Shown here piece after piece: positions 27,150 to 34,534 of a DNA stretch of 46,021 nucleotides. Position 1 is the first letter of the stretch. Every line of letters begins with the position of its first letter. The translations under genes were made by a program, and so were the position numbers. Under the pieces are notes generated by a model. It saw only the letters and a program-made list of their open reading frames with translations. It had not been told where the DNA came from and searched no databases. Source of the stretch: Muribaculaceae bacterium (lineage in GTDB: Bacteria; Bacteroidota; Bacteroidia; Bacteroidales; Muribaculaceae); contig CAJSYI010000020.1 of the NCBI GenBank assembly GCA_910573745.1, positions 1 to 46,021 of the forward strand, in the 5' to 3' direction.

Positions 27150-27766
27150 CAGTCGTCCCCCTCCTTTCTTCTGCCCTCAAGCCTGCGGCGTGAATAGACG
27201 AAATGCAGGTAGCCTCCAAGCCCTCCAAGAAATATGTAAAGCACCGGATTGCTGACCATTCCGAGGTCAAGCGAAATCATAAGCGCGACCACCAACGGAA
27301 TCCACACGGTCTTCAAGCTCAGCCTTGCAGCCTTGGCGGATGAAATCACAGGAGCCACAATCAAAGCCACAACCGCCGGACGGATGCCCATAAATACGCT
27401 CGAAACCACGCGGTTTTCCTTAATCACGTCCGGCGTGAGGAATATGGCTATGGCAAGGATTATCAGAAAAGAAGGAAGAATAGTGCCCAAAGCCGCTACG
27501 ACACTGCCGCGCATACCGCAAAGCCTGTCGCCTATCGCAGTCGCGATGTTGACTGCAAGTATGCCTGGAATCGACTGAGCCACGGCAAGAAGGTCAAGAA
27601 AATCATCACGTTCAATCCAATGATGCTTGTCTACAACCTCCTTCTCTATGATGGAAATCATAGCCCAGCCGCCACCGAACGTGAACGTCCCTATTTTCAG
27701 GAACGACGTGAACAGCTGCCAATATATGCCGCTTTTCTGAGGAGATGCAGGTATCTGTGCTTCCAT
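27149..27766 (-). CDS. chrA: ChrA-type chromate transporter, first half of a split pair
   Basis: Short-chain CHR protein of 205 residues starting MEAQIPASPQKSG. The motif IGTFTFGGGWAMISIIEKEV and the matching QSIPGILAVNIATAIGD mirror its partner, which shows the ancestral duplication. The frame is open up to 27844, but I choose 27766 because a -7 element TAATTTTGC lies at 27786-27794, inside the longer version. Its stop overlaps the next chrA start by one base. A charged C-terminal tail (SRRRLEGRRKEGDD) follows the last membrane helix. Confidence 0.9.
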   Translation of the reverse strand: MEAQIPASPQKSGIYWQLFTSFLKIGTFTFGGGWAMISIIEKEVVDKHHWIERDDFLDLLAVAQSIPGILAVNIATAIGDRLCGMRGSVVAALGTILPSFLIILAIAIFLTPDVIKENRVVSSVFMGIRPAVVALIVAPVISSAKAARLSLKTVWIPLVVALMISLDLGMVSNPVLYIFLGGLGGYLHFVYSRRRLEGRRKEGDD

Positions 27767-27785
27767 ATGCGTCTTGATTTCGAGT

Positions 27786-27794
27786 GCAAAATTA
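27786..27794 (-). promoter_or_regulatory. -7 promoter element for the chrA pair
   Basis: Minus-strand TAATTTTGC is a perfect TAnnTTTGC match, 20 nt before the chrA start at 27766. No good -33 TTTG is seen at the usual distance. The very short leader fits the chosen start. Confidence 0.5.
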
Positions 27795-27840
27795 CGAAAT
27801 ATCCTTGAACACTCGTCCTTTGCAGGCCTACAAAAACCAA

Positions 27841-27881
27841 ACAAAAAAAGGAAACGGCCACCTTATCACTAAGTTGGCCGT
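27841..27881 (-). terminator. Terminator downstream of the decayed surface gene
   Basis: A 7-bp stem, ACGGCCA (27854-27860) / TGGCCGT (27875-27881), is followed on the minus strand by a T-rich run at 27853-27841. It insulates chrA from the pseudogene at 28023-28895. Confidence 0.55.
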
Positions 27882-28022
27882 CTTACATTTACTCATTTCT
27901 TAATTCACTATTCACTTTTTCACTATTCACCATTCATTATGTTTATCTTAAGTCCCAAACAATGCCCAGGGCATGTCTGAAAACTAATGTCTTGATATCT
28001 GAATGCATTTTCTGAGCCATGC
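27882..28022. other. AT-rich spacer with short direct repeat and small palindromes
   Basis: No gene is visible. TCACTATTCAC occurs twice (27905-27915 and 27920-27930), inside a low-complexity TTCACTATTCAC-like stretch. Two small palindromes (ATGCCCaGGGCAT near 27962-27974 and CTGAGCcatGCTCAG at 28012-28026) lie close to the pseudogene stop. Confidence 0.4.
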
Positions 28023-28895
28023 TCAGAAAACTTCCTTCCGGACTCTTCCTTCAGGAGCGCGCACGATGTAAATCGTGCCTTTCTGCGGAGCGGGCCACTT
28101 CAAATCCGTTGAGGTCGAAATAACGCTTCTCGTCGTTTCCGGCAGTCTCAACAGCCTCAATTCCAACGCCCGGACTGGGGTCTTGGTTCTTGGGAGAGAT
28201 GGCCACCCTTTGTATAATAACGTTGTAAGAGTCCCAATCGTATATTACATCAGCAAAAAATTACTAATGAACCACGAATTTCTTCCTGAGAACGCATCTC
28301 ATCCTGAATCTCAACTGCCGGAAAATCCACCTTTGCGGTAGCCTCGTAATCGGCATATGAATTTTTGCCGTTGAGGATGACCGACCGAGGATTGGCTATC
28401 GTATCTGTCCTTTCAACCATAAGTGCTCTCACTATGGAAACATCAGCCCCGTCGGCAAAATTCAAATCGTAAGGGGAGATGCTGAAGCTTGTCTCCAATC
28501 CACGAAGTAGATACTGCCAGCGGTTCCGAATCCGGAACGAATTCACCAACATAAGGAATCACCTTATAGGTGAAGACACCGCCTGTCTCCGGCGTGTCGA
28601 TATATTCCATAGTCGCGCCGAGGACTACATTATCAATAACGGCATTCACCAGCTAATTATTGCGGTAGATTTCAATTTTTGTGATAAATTCGAGCTTTTT
28701 TCCTGTGTTGTAAGCCTCAGGAGCTGTCCACATCAGCTTGACACACCCACTTTTTACACTGATTCTCAAATCATTAACACCTATAGGGAGTGCATCGGCC
28801 TCTTCCAAAAAAAATTCGTGGAATTTTAAATATTTGGATGTTTCCGGTTCCTCTACGGCGGCATGGAGCGCAATATTATATTCTCCCGGCTCTTT
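28023..28895 (-). pseudogene. Decayed secreted surface protein (Fn3-like plus sorting domain)
   Basis: Three minus-strand frames join into one protein if frameshifts are repaired. It starts near EPGEYNIALHAAVEE, runs through an Fn3-like domain (NDLRISVKSGCVKLMWTAPE … FITKIEIYRNN, then EYIDTPETGGVFTYKVIPYVGE), then a CARDB/anchor-like part, and ends with a sorting domain: GVGIEAVETAGNDEKRYFDL, then IYIVRAPEGRVRKEVF with the stop at 28023-28025. Breaks include a shift in a T6 run at about 28255-28260 and another near 28090. The 5' end is cut off by the inverted-repeat element starting at 28896. It is the same protein class as the operon at 7.9-14.4 kb, so it is probably a dead paralogue. Confidence 0.8.
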
Positions 28896-29206
28896 AGAGG
28901 CTGTTAAAAAATGCTTGTTAACACAGAGCCGGAAGATTTGTGATGGATTTATCCCTGCAGCGAAGGGGCATAGCGGGCTATGGGACTGAGCCGAAGGGAT
29001 AAAGACGCGCAAAGGTTCCGGAATGACGGCAGGCATTCCTGCAAAGCCTCTTTAAAAGAAATTAATGCTTCAGTCCGAATGGTGTCTTTTCCGTTAATCC
29101 GCATTCAATCGTCGGTCACATATCCCGATATGCTCCCTCCTCATAAAGTGCGCCTTAACAAAAAATCCACCACTCTGCGTTTAACAATGATTTTTAAACA
29201 GCCTCT
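28896..29206. mobile_element. 311-bp MITE-like element with ~33-bp terminal inverted repeats
   Basis: The left end starts AGAGGCTGTTAAAAAATGC and the right end, read inward on the other strand, starts AGAGGCTGTTTAAAAATC. Both continue through TTGTTAA…CAGAG, so roughly 33 bases match with few differences. No transposase fits inside 311 bp. The interior folds: TTATCCCT (28949-28956) pairs with AGGGATAA (28995-29002) around an inner CATAG/CTATG hairpin, and an outer CCGGAA/TTCCGG pair encloses them. The element truncates the surface-protein pseudogene. No clear target-site duplication was identified. A non-autonomous IS derivative is the best explanation. Confidence 0.65.
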
Positions 29207-29253
29207 TATTCTCAGAGAGTGTTTGAATTTAAATAGTTTTTAGAGTGTGTTTA

Positions 29254-29301
29254 AAAATATGGCCAAAGGGTGTCGGAACCGATGATTCCGATGCCCTTTG
29301 G
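29254..29301 (-). terminator. Terminator of the cydAB operon
   Basis: A 16-bp stem-loop (29263-29278 with 29286-29301, two central non-Watson-Crick positions) lies just past the cydB stop. On the minus strand a T-run (complement of 29252-29256) follows. Confidence 0.75.
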
Positions 29302-29307
29302 TCTGTT

Positions 29308-30459
29308 TCAATACTTATGGTCGGTAGATGAGATTTCCGCCGGAGTAAGCTTCTTCCTGTCCATAGACCGCCATACATACCATATATATGCGGCCACGAA
29401 AGGCACAAGCACCGACACATAGCTCATCACCTCAAGAGTGAACTTCGACGAAGAACTGTTGCGGATGGTGAGCGAAGACATCGGATCCTCAAGCGAAGGA
29501 TAGAAAGCCGTATCGCCATAGCCCGCCACCCAAAACATTGAACAGACCACAAGCAGAGTGCCCATTCCTCCATACCATATGCCGCCAGTACAATGCTTGG
29601 CGAAAGCGGAACGTCCGATGCCGTAAAGCACCGACACGACTCCGATAAGCAGGGACAATCCGGCCCACCACATCTCTGTGTAATTGTGGAAATACTTGAA
29701 CCGGGTCTGTTCCACCGTCAATGTACCCGTGCCGTCGCTTACTACCGTATATCCGTCGGAGGTCAGGAGCATAGCCATGAACCATAGGAAGAAAACCACA
29801 AATATGCCGCCATTGACCAAGACGCGCCTTTTGAGACCGTCGAAAAAACCTTGGTCGGCCGTAATGTTGTTCATCATGTACATTGCAGCCTGAGTGCGTG
29901 CAAGAAAAAGCACGGCCACTCCGAGTATGAGGTTCTTCCAGTTAAATATGGCCTCAAAGCCATGTGTAGACACCCAAGACGAAATCACGGGCGAAGAATT
30001 GTCAAGAAGATTGCCCTTGGAGACAGTGAAATGCGCTCCGAAGAAGAACATGGACACTGCCACGCCCAGAAGGATGCAGCCGACGCAACCGTTGATGAAC
30101 AGGAACGAATCGTAGGTACGAGTGCCATAGACGTTGCCCATCTTGTTGCGGTATTCATAGCTCACGGCCTGAAGGATGAAACTGAAGAGAATCAGCATCC
30201 ATAGCCAATAGGCCCCGCCGAAACTCGTAGAATAGAACAAAGGGAAGGAGGCGAACATCGCACCGCCGAAAACGACAAGCGTAGTGAACGTCAGTTCCCA
30301 CTTGCGCCCCATGGAATTGACAATCAGGTCGCGCGACATGTTGTCGTGGCAACCGAGAAGCATCGACTGTCCCCCTTGCACAAACAAAAGGAACACCAAC
30401 AGGCCGCCAAGCACCGAAGCAAGCAGCCACCAATAATTTTGAAGAAGTTCAAGTGTCAT
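29308..30459 (-). CDS. cydB: Cytochrome bd ubiquinol oxidase subunit II
   Basis: Membrane subunit of the bd-type quinol oxidase, which reduces oxygen to water with high affinity in the inner membrane and serves oxygen scavenging in nominally anaerobic gut bacteria. The 383-residue protein has about eight to nine hydrophobic segments, starting LELLQNYWWLLASVLGGLLV. SMLLGCHDNMSRDLIVNSMG and the late segment EVMSYVSVLVPFVAAYIWYV fit CydB. It lies 20 nt after cydA on the same strand. A terminator follows. Confidence 0.94.
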   Translation of the reverse strand: MTLELLQNYWWLLASVLGGLLVFLLFVQGGQSMLLGCHDNMSRDLIVNSMGRKWELTFTTLVVFGGAMFASFPLFYSTSFGGAYWLWMLILFSFILQAVSYEYRNKMGNVYGTRTYDSFLFINGCVGCILLGVAVSMFFFGAHFTVSKGNLLDNSSPVISSWVSTHGFEAIFNWKNLILGVAVLFLARTQAAMYMMNNITADQGFFDGLKRRVLVNGGIFVVFFLWFMAMLLTSDGYTVVSDGTGTLTVEQTRFKYFHNYTEMWWAGLSLLIGVVSVLYGIGRSAFAKHCTGGIWYGGMGTLLVVCSMFWVAGYGDTAFYPSLEDPMSSLTIRNSSSSKFTLEVMSYVSVLVPFVAAYIWYVWRSMDRKKLTPAEISSTDHKY

Positions 30460-30479
30460 ATCGTCTGTACTTTAGGAAA

Positions 30480-32036
30480 TCAAGAATTCAGATTGGTTTT
30501 GGAGCCTTTGGAAATCTGACGGAACATGATGCTCACCTCTGCAACAAGCAGGATGGTGAAGATTGCCGCAAACATCCAGAACGTGGTGATCACTGTAGCG
30601 GTCGAGACTGCCGAAATCGCGGCGCGCGTAGGCAAAAGATCCTGCACCGTCCAAGGCTGACGACCCACCTCGGCCACAATCCATCCCGCTTCCGAACATA
30701 TCCACATGAACGGCACCGAAACCAACGCAATCCACTGAAGCCATCTGGCCCGCTCAAACCACCTTTTGCGGTACAGGCCGACAAGAACCGCCACAAGGAG
30801 CAAAAGGAAGAAACTGCCGAGAACCACCATGACACGGAAAGAATAGAACGTAATCCCTACAGGGGGCACGGCCTCATCGACAGAATCGAAATATCCGTAA
30901 CCGAAGAAACGGTAATTTTCCCTGAGCGACTTCTCAGCCTCAGCCATCGCAGACTTGTCATTGACAGCCTTGGCCTTGTCGTAGGCACGAAGAGCCTCAT
31001 GCGCCTGCTTTCCCATAGCTATGCGCTCGGCATAGCCTACGGTGTTCACCGTGTCGCCCGAAGCATCTATTTCCACTCCTTCTATTATGTCTTTGATGCC
31101 GGGGATGAACGCGTCGGGATCATGCTTGGCAAGGACTGACAATCCGTAAGGAATCTCAATGTCGAAAAGGTATTCATCTTCGGCATTGTCCCATCTCTTT
31201 CCCGGATTCACAAGCCCTACGGCAACAAGCCCCTGCTGCCTGTCTCCTTTGTAAAGGCCCTCCATGGCGGCAAGCTTCATCGGCTGATGACGCGCCACCT
31301 CGACAGCCGAACCGTCGCCAGTGTACATCGTCAGCAACATGCCGGTCAGCCCGGTCCAGGCTCCAACTTTCGCGCTTCGGAGAGCAAATTCGCGGTTTCG
31401 GTTCTTGATCAGGAACCAGCTGCTCACCCCGACCACGAAAACACCGGCCAAAGCCCAGCCTGAAAAGACGGCATGGAAGAACTTGTTGACAGCCGTTCCC
31501 GAGAACAATGCCCAGAAATCATCCATCACATTGCGCATCTGCGCAGGGTCGAACTCCATTCCTACCGGATACTGCATCCACGCGTTGGCCACGAGAATCC
31601 AAAGCGCGGAAATCGAGGCTCCTACGGCCGTAAGCCACGTGGAGGCAAGATGGAAACGCTTGCTCACGCGCCCCCAGCCGAAAAACATCACGGCAACGAA
31701 CGTGGATTCCATAAAGAAAGCCAATATCCCCTCGATGGCGAGAGGCGCACCGAAGATGTCGCCAACAAACCATGAATAGTTGCTCCAGTTCGTCCCGAAC
31801 TCAAACTCGAGGATAAGCCCCGTGGCCACCCCTATTGCAAAGTTTATGCCGAAAAGGCTCATCCAGAACTTTGTGGCCTTCAGCCACGACTCAGATCCTG
31901 TGCGCACATACGCAGTCTCCATCACTCCGACTATCACCGACAGCCCCAGCGTAAGCGGGACGAAGAGCCAGTGATAGATGGCTGTAAGGGCGAATTGCCA
32001 ACGCGACCAATCCACTACGGTCATTAAGTCGTTCAT
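30480..32036 (-). CDS. cydA: Cytochrome bd ubiquinol oxidase subunit I
   Basis: Haem-bearing subunit of cytochrome bd oxidase; oxidises menaquinol and reduces oxygen. Haem ligand positions are visible: H22 in AIYHWLFVPL (H19 in E. coli) and H188 in KFFHAVFSGW (H186). The quinol-binding Q-loop begins ARHQPMKLAAMEG with K254 and E259 (E. coli K252, E257), and GRQPWTVQDLLPT lies near the C-terminus. E102 and E110 match the proton-path glutamates. The 518 residues are full length. The operon order is DUF4492, cydA, cydB. Confidence 0.96.
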   Translation of the reverse strand: MNDLMTVVDWSRWQFALTAIYHWLFVPLTLGLSVIVGVMETAYVRTGSESWLKATKFWMSLFGINFAIGVATGLILEFEFGTNWSNYSWFVGDIFGAPLAIEGILAFFMESTFVAVMFFGWGRVSKRFHLASTWLTAVGASISALWILVANAWMQYPVGMEFDPAQMRNVMDDFWALFSGTAVNKFFHAVFSGWALAGVFVVGVSSWFLIKNRNREFALRSAKVGAWTGLTGMLLTMYTGDGSAVEVARHQPMKLAAMEGLYKGDRQQGLVAVGLVNPGKRWDNAEDEYLFDIEIPYGLSVLAKHDPDAFIPGIKDIIEGVEIDASGDTVNTVGYAERIAMGKQAHEALRAYDKAKAVNDKSAMAEAEKSLRENYRFFGYGYFDSVDEAVPPVGITFYSFRVMVVLGSFFLLLLVAVLVGLYRKRWFERARWLQWIALVSVPFMWICSEAGWIVAEVGRQPWTVQDLLPTRAAISAVSTATVITTFWMFAAIFTILLVAEVSIMFRQISKGSKTNLNS

Positions 32037-32082
32037 ACAGTTTTGATATTAGATTAAAAACATTTTTCAGATATTCATCATG

Positions 32083-32361
32083 TCATCTCGGACGGGAAAG
32101 TTCCTTCCGCACATGGTCTGCCCGATCGGAATCATTATCGAAATCGCGCTTCAACACATTAGGGAAAAACAGCAACTTCATGACCACAAAAAACACAAAA
32201 AGCTTTACAAGGATTATGGCCCACAAAGTCTTGCCGACAGTCATATTCCTGAAGCCATCGCAATAAAGGCTCCATACCGAACGCACAAACCGCCTCAGCC
32301 TTCCGCCTTCAACAGCATAATCCTCCTTGCTCTCCGAAGACCGCACATCATATTCATTCAT
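32083..32361 (-). CDS. DUF4492 small membrane protein upstream of cydAB
   Basis: A 92-residue protein with one strong membrane helix (about residues 46-66, LWAIILVKLFVFFVVMKLLF) and charged ends. The stretch SVWSLYCDGFRNMTVGKTLW marks the DUF4492 family, which in Bacteroidetes lies directly ahead of cydA. This position and the single helix recall the small accessory subunits (CydX type) of bd oxidases in other phyla, but no sequence similarity to CydX is evident. It is 46 nt upstream of cydA and shares its promoter. Confidence 0.88.
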   Translation of the reverse strand: MNEYDVRSSESKEDYAVEGGRLRRFVRSVWSLYCDGFRNMTVGKTLWAIILVKLFVFFVVMKLLFFPNVLKRDFDNDSDRADHVRKELSRPR

Positions 32362-32422
32362 TTATCATTCAATGATTTAACAATACATTGCATCCATTCG
32401 TGCAGATTAAACGGATTTTGAT

Positions 32423-32455
32423 TTTGCAAATGTACGCAAAATTGGCTATCTTTGC
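32423..32455 (+). promoter_or_regulatory. Consensus promoter of the SDR gene
   Basis: TTTG at 32423-32426 and TATCTTTGC at 32447-32455 are separated by 20 nt, a full Bacteroidetes consensus, about 43 nt before the SDR start. It physically overlaps the divergent cyd -7 element. Confidence 0.75.
32426..32434 (-). promoter_or_regulatory. -7 promoter element for the cyd operon
   Basis: Minus-strand TACATTTGC matches TAnnTTTGC perfectly, 65 nt before the DUF4492 start. A TCTTG lies about 20 bases further upstream as the -33. It overlaps the promoter of the divergent SDR gene. Confidence 0.65.
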
Positions 32456-32497
32456 AAGAAATTTAAAGTACTTTTTTCGTCCATTAAGTTAACAGAC

Positions 32498-33253
32498 ATG
32501 AAAAAGACAGCATTCATCACCGGCGCGACCAGCGGAATCGGACGTGCGTCAGCACGCAGGCTCGCCGAAGCCGGCTTCAGGATAATAATCACAGCCCGAC
32601 GCAAGGAAGCCCTTGAAGCGTTTGCAGAAAAGCTTCGTGCCGAAGGCCATGACGTGTTGACTATAGCATACGACGTCCGCGACCGCGAGGCTTGCCGCGA
32701 AGCCGTAGACAACCTCCCCAATGAATGGAAGGAGATAGACCTGCTCGTCAACAACGCAGGGCTCGCTCTCGGCCTTGAACCGGAATACGAAGGAGACTTC
32801 GCGGACTGGGACACTATGATCGACACCAACATCAAAGGCCTGCTCAATATGACCCGCTTCGTGGTGCCGGGCATGGTCGAGCGGAACCGTGGACAGATCA
32901 TCAACATAGGCTCAGTGGCGGGCGACGCGGCATATGCAGGCGGCAACGTCTATTGCGCCACCAAAGCTGCGGTTAAGACAATAACCGACGGGCTGAGAAT
33001 CGACCTTGCCCACACCGCCGTGCGCGTCACCAACATAAAACCCGGACTTGTGGAGACTGACTTCAGCCGCGTACGCTTCCACGGAGACGAGCAACGCGCC
33101 GACAACGTGTACAAAGGCATAAAGCCGCTCACCGGCGAAGACATAGCCGACGTGGTCGCATATGCAGCTATGGCTCCGGCCCACGTCCAGATAGCCGAAG
33201 TGCTCGTTTTGGCCACCCACCAAGGCTCCGGGTCAGTGATTGTCCGCAGCTGA
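32498..33253 (+). CDS. Short-chain dehydrogenase/reductase, YdfG-like
   Basis: NADP-type short-chain reductase of 251 residues. The cofactor motif TGATSGIG, the basic ARR (residues about 32-34) favouring NADPH, NNAG, and the catalytic S and YCATK are present. NEWKEIDLLVNNAGLALGLE and a late GEDIADVVAYAAMAP match the YdfG group, which acts on 3-hydroxy acids or similar small substrates. The substrate is not certain. It shares a divergent promoter region with the cyd operon and is followed 78 nt later by the DUF4494 gene. Confidence 0.9.
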   Translation: MKKTAFITGATSGIGRASARRLAEAGFRIIITARRKEALEAFAEKLRAEGHDVLTIAYDVRDREACREAVDNLPNEWKEIDLLVNNAGLALGLEPEYEGDFADWDTMIDTNIKGLLNMTRFVVPGMVERNRGQIINIGSVAGDAAYAGGNVYCATKAAVKTITDGLRIDLAHTAVRVTNIKPGLVETDFSRVRFHGDEQRADNVYKGIKPLTGEDIADVVAYAAMAPAHVQIAEVLVLATHQGSGSVIVRS

Positions 33254-33331
33254 TCCAAACACACTCTGAGATTTTCAGATATACACTCAATCCTCTGGCA
33301 AAATTCAAAACTCAACATTTCCAATTACCCG

Positions 33332-33784
33332 ATGGCACTTTGGTTTGAAACAAAAGTCCGCTACGAAAAAATGCAGGAAACCGGAGCGGTGAAGAAGGTA
33401 AACGAGCCGTATCTCGTCGATGCCCTGTCGTTCACCGAAGCGGAAGCACGCATAATAGAAGCGATAAAGCCCTACATATCAGGAGAGTTCTCCATATCCG
33501 CAGTAAAAAAGACAAAAATCGCCGAAATCTTCTTCAATGAAGACGGAGACCGGTATTATATGGTAAAGGTCAATTTCATCACGCTCGATGAGAAAACCGG
33601 GACAGAAAAGAAATCGGCAAGCTTCATACTCGTGCAGGCATCAACCGTGGCCGACGCCCTCGACAAGTTCATGGCGGGGATGAAAGGCTCCGCTGCCGAC
33701 TTTGAGGTGGCATCAGTGGCCGAGACCCCTCTTTGCGACGTCTTCCCGCTGAACGCCGTTCCAGGCAAACCCTCAGAGTCATAA
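33332..33784 (+). CDS. DUF4494 protein
   Basis: A 150-residue, soluble, Bacteroidetes-specific protein with no signal peptide or membrane helix. It opens MALWFETKVRYEKMQETG and carries LVDALSFTEAEARIIEAI and ASTVADALDKFMAGMKG, which identify the DUF4494 family as I know it. Function unknown. It lies 37 nt before yggS, so involvement in PLP handling is conceivable but is a neighbourhood guess only. Confidence 0.85.
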   Translation: MALWFETKVRYEKMQETGAVKKVNEPYLVDALSFTEAEARIIEAIKPYISGEFSISAVKKTKIAEIFFNEDGDRYYMVKVNFITLDEKTGTEKKSASFILVQASTVADALDKFMAGMKGSAADFEVASVAETPLCDVFPLNAVPGKPSES

Positions 33785-33821
33785 GTTTGTTATCAAGACT
33801 GTCATACCATATTCACAACCG

Positions 33822-34490
33822 ATGGCAAATATAGGAGAAGAAATAAGACGTCTGCACGCTTTGCTCCCGCAGGGCGTGCAGCTCGTGGCCGTCAGCAAGT
33901 TCCACCCTGCCGAGGCTGTCAAAGAAGCCTACGACGCGGGGCAGCGCATATTCGGTGAAAGCCGCGTGCAGGAGATGCTCCAGAAGATTCCGATGCTTCC
34001 CGACGACATTCGCTGGCATTTCATAGGACACCTGCAGACCAACAAAGTGCGCCAGATAATCGGCAAGACCGCGATGATAGAAAGCGTGGACTCGGAAAAG
34101 CTTCTCGACCTGATCGATGCGGAATCCCGCCGAGCCGGGACAACCACAGGAATACTGATGCAGGTCCACGTGGCCAAGGAAGAGACAAAATTCGGTTTCT
34201 ATCCGGAGGAAATACTTGACTATTTCAAAAAACGCCGGTTTGAGAACCTGACCAACACACACATACACGGCATAATGGGAATGGCCTCCAACACAGACGA
34301 CACAGACCGTGTCCGCGCCGACTTCGCCGAAATCGCGTCTTTGGCGCGACAGATAAAAGACATTTGCCCCGACCTGCGCGGATTCGGCACGGTCTCGATG
34401 GGCATGAGCGGCGACTGGCAATTGGCAGTCGAGGGAGGATCCACGCTCGTCAGAATAGGAACGGCCATATTCGGGCAGCGCAACTATTGA
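33822..34490 (+). CDS. yggS: PLP-binding homeostasis protein YggS/PROSC family
   Basis: Cytoplasmic alanine-racemase-like barrel that binds pyridoxal 5'-phosphate and buffers vitamin B6 and amino/keto acid balance. The PLP lysine is K26 in VAVSKFHP. Further marks are FGESRVQEM, WHFIGHLQTNK, GFGTVSMGMSGDW and the phosphate-binding end VRIGTAIFGQR. The 222 residues are the standard length. It follows the DUF4494 gene closely and precedes an MFS transporter by 44 nt. Confidence 0.95.
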   Translation: MANIGEEIRRLHALLPQGVQLVAVSKFHPAEAVKEAYDAGQRIFGESRVQEMLQKIPMLPDDIRWHFIGHLQTNKVRQIIGKTAMIESVDSEKLLDLIDAESRRAGTTTGILMQVHVAKEETKFGFYPEEILDYFKKRRFENLTNTHIHGIMGMASNTDDTDRVRADFAEIASLARQIKDICPDLRGFGTVSMGMSGDWQLAVEGGSTLVRIGTAIFGQRNY

Positions 34491-34534
34491 CAGCATCTTC
34501 AAACAACACAGGAAAACTCTCAACAGGTAATATA

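Noticed and set aside
27901..27935. Possible CRISPR-like or tandem array (TTCACTATTCAC repeats)
   Set aside because: Only two 11-bp copies five bases apart with no spacer pattern; a low-complexity AT-rich repeat.
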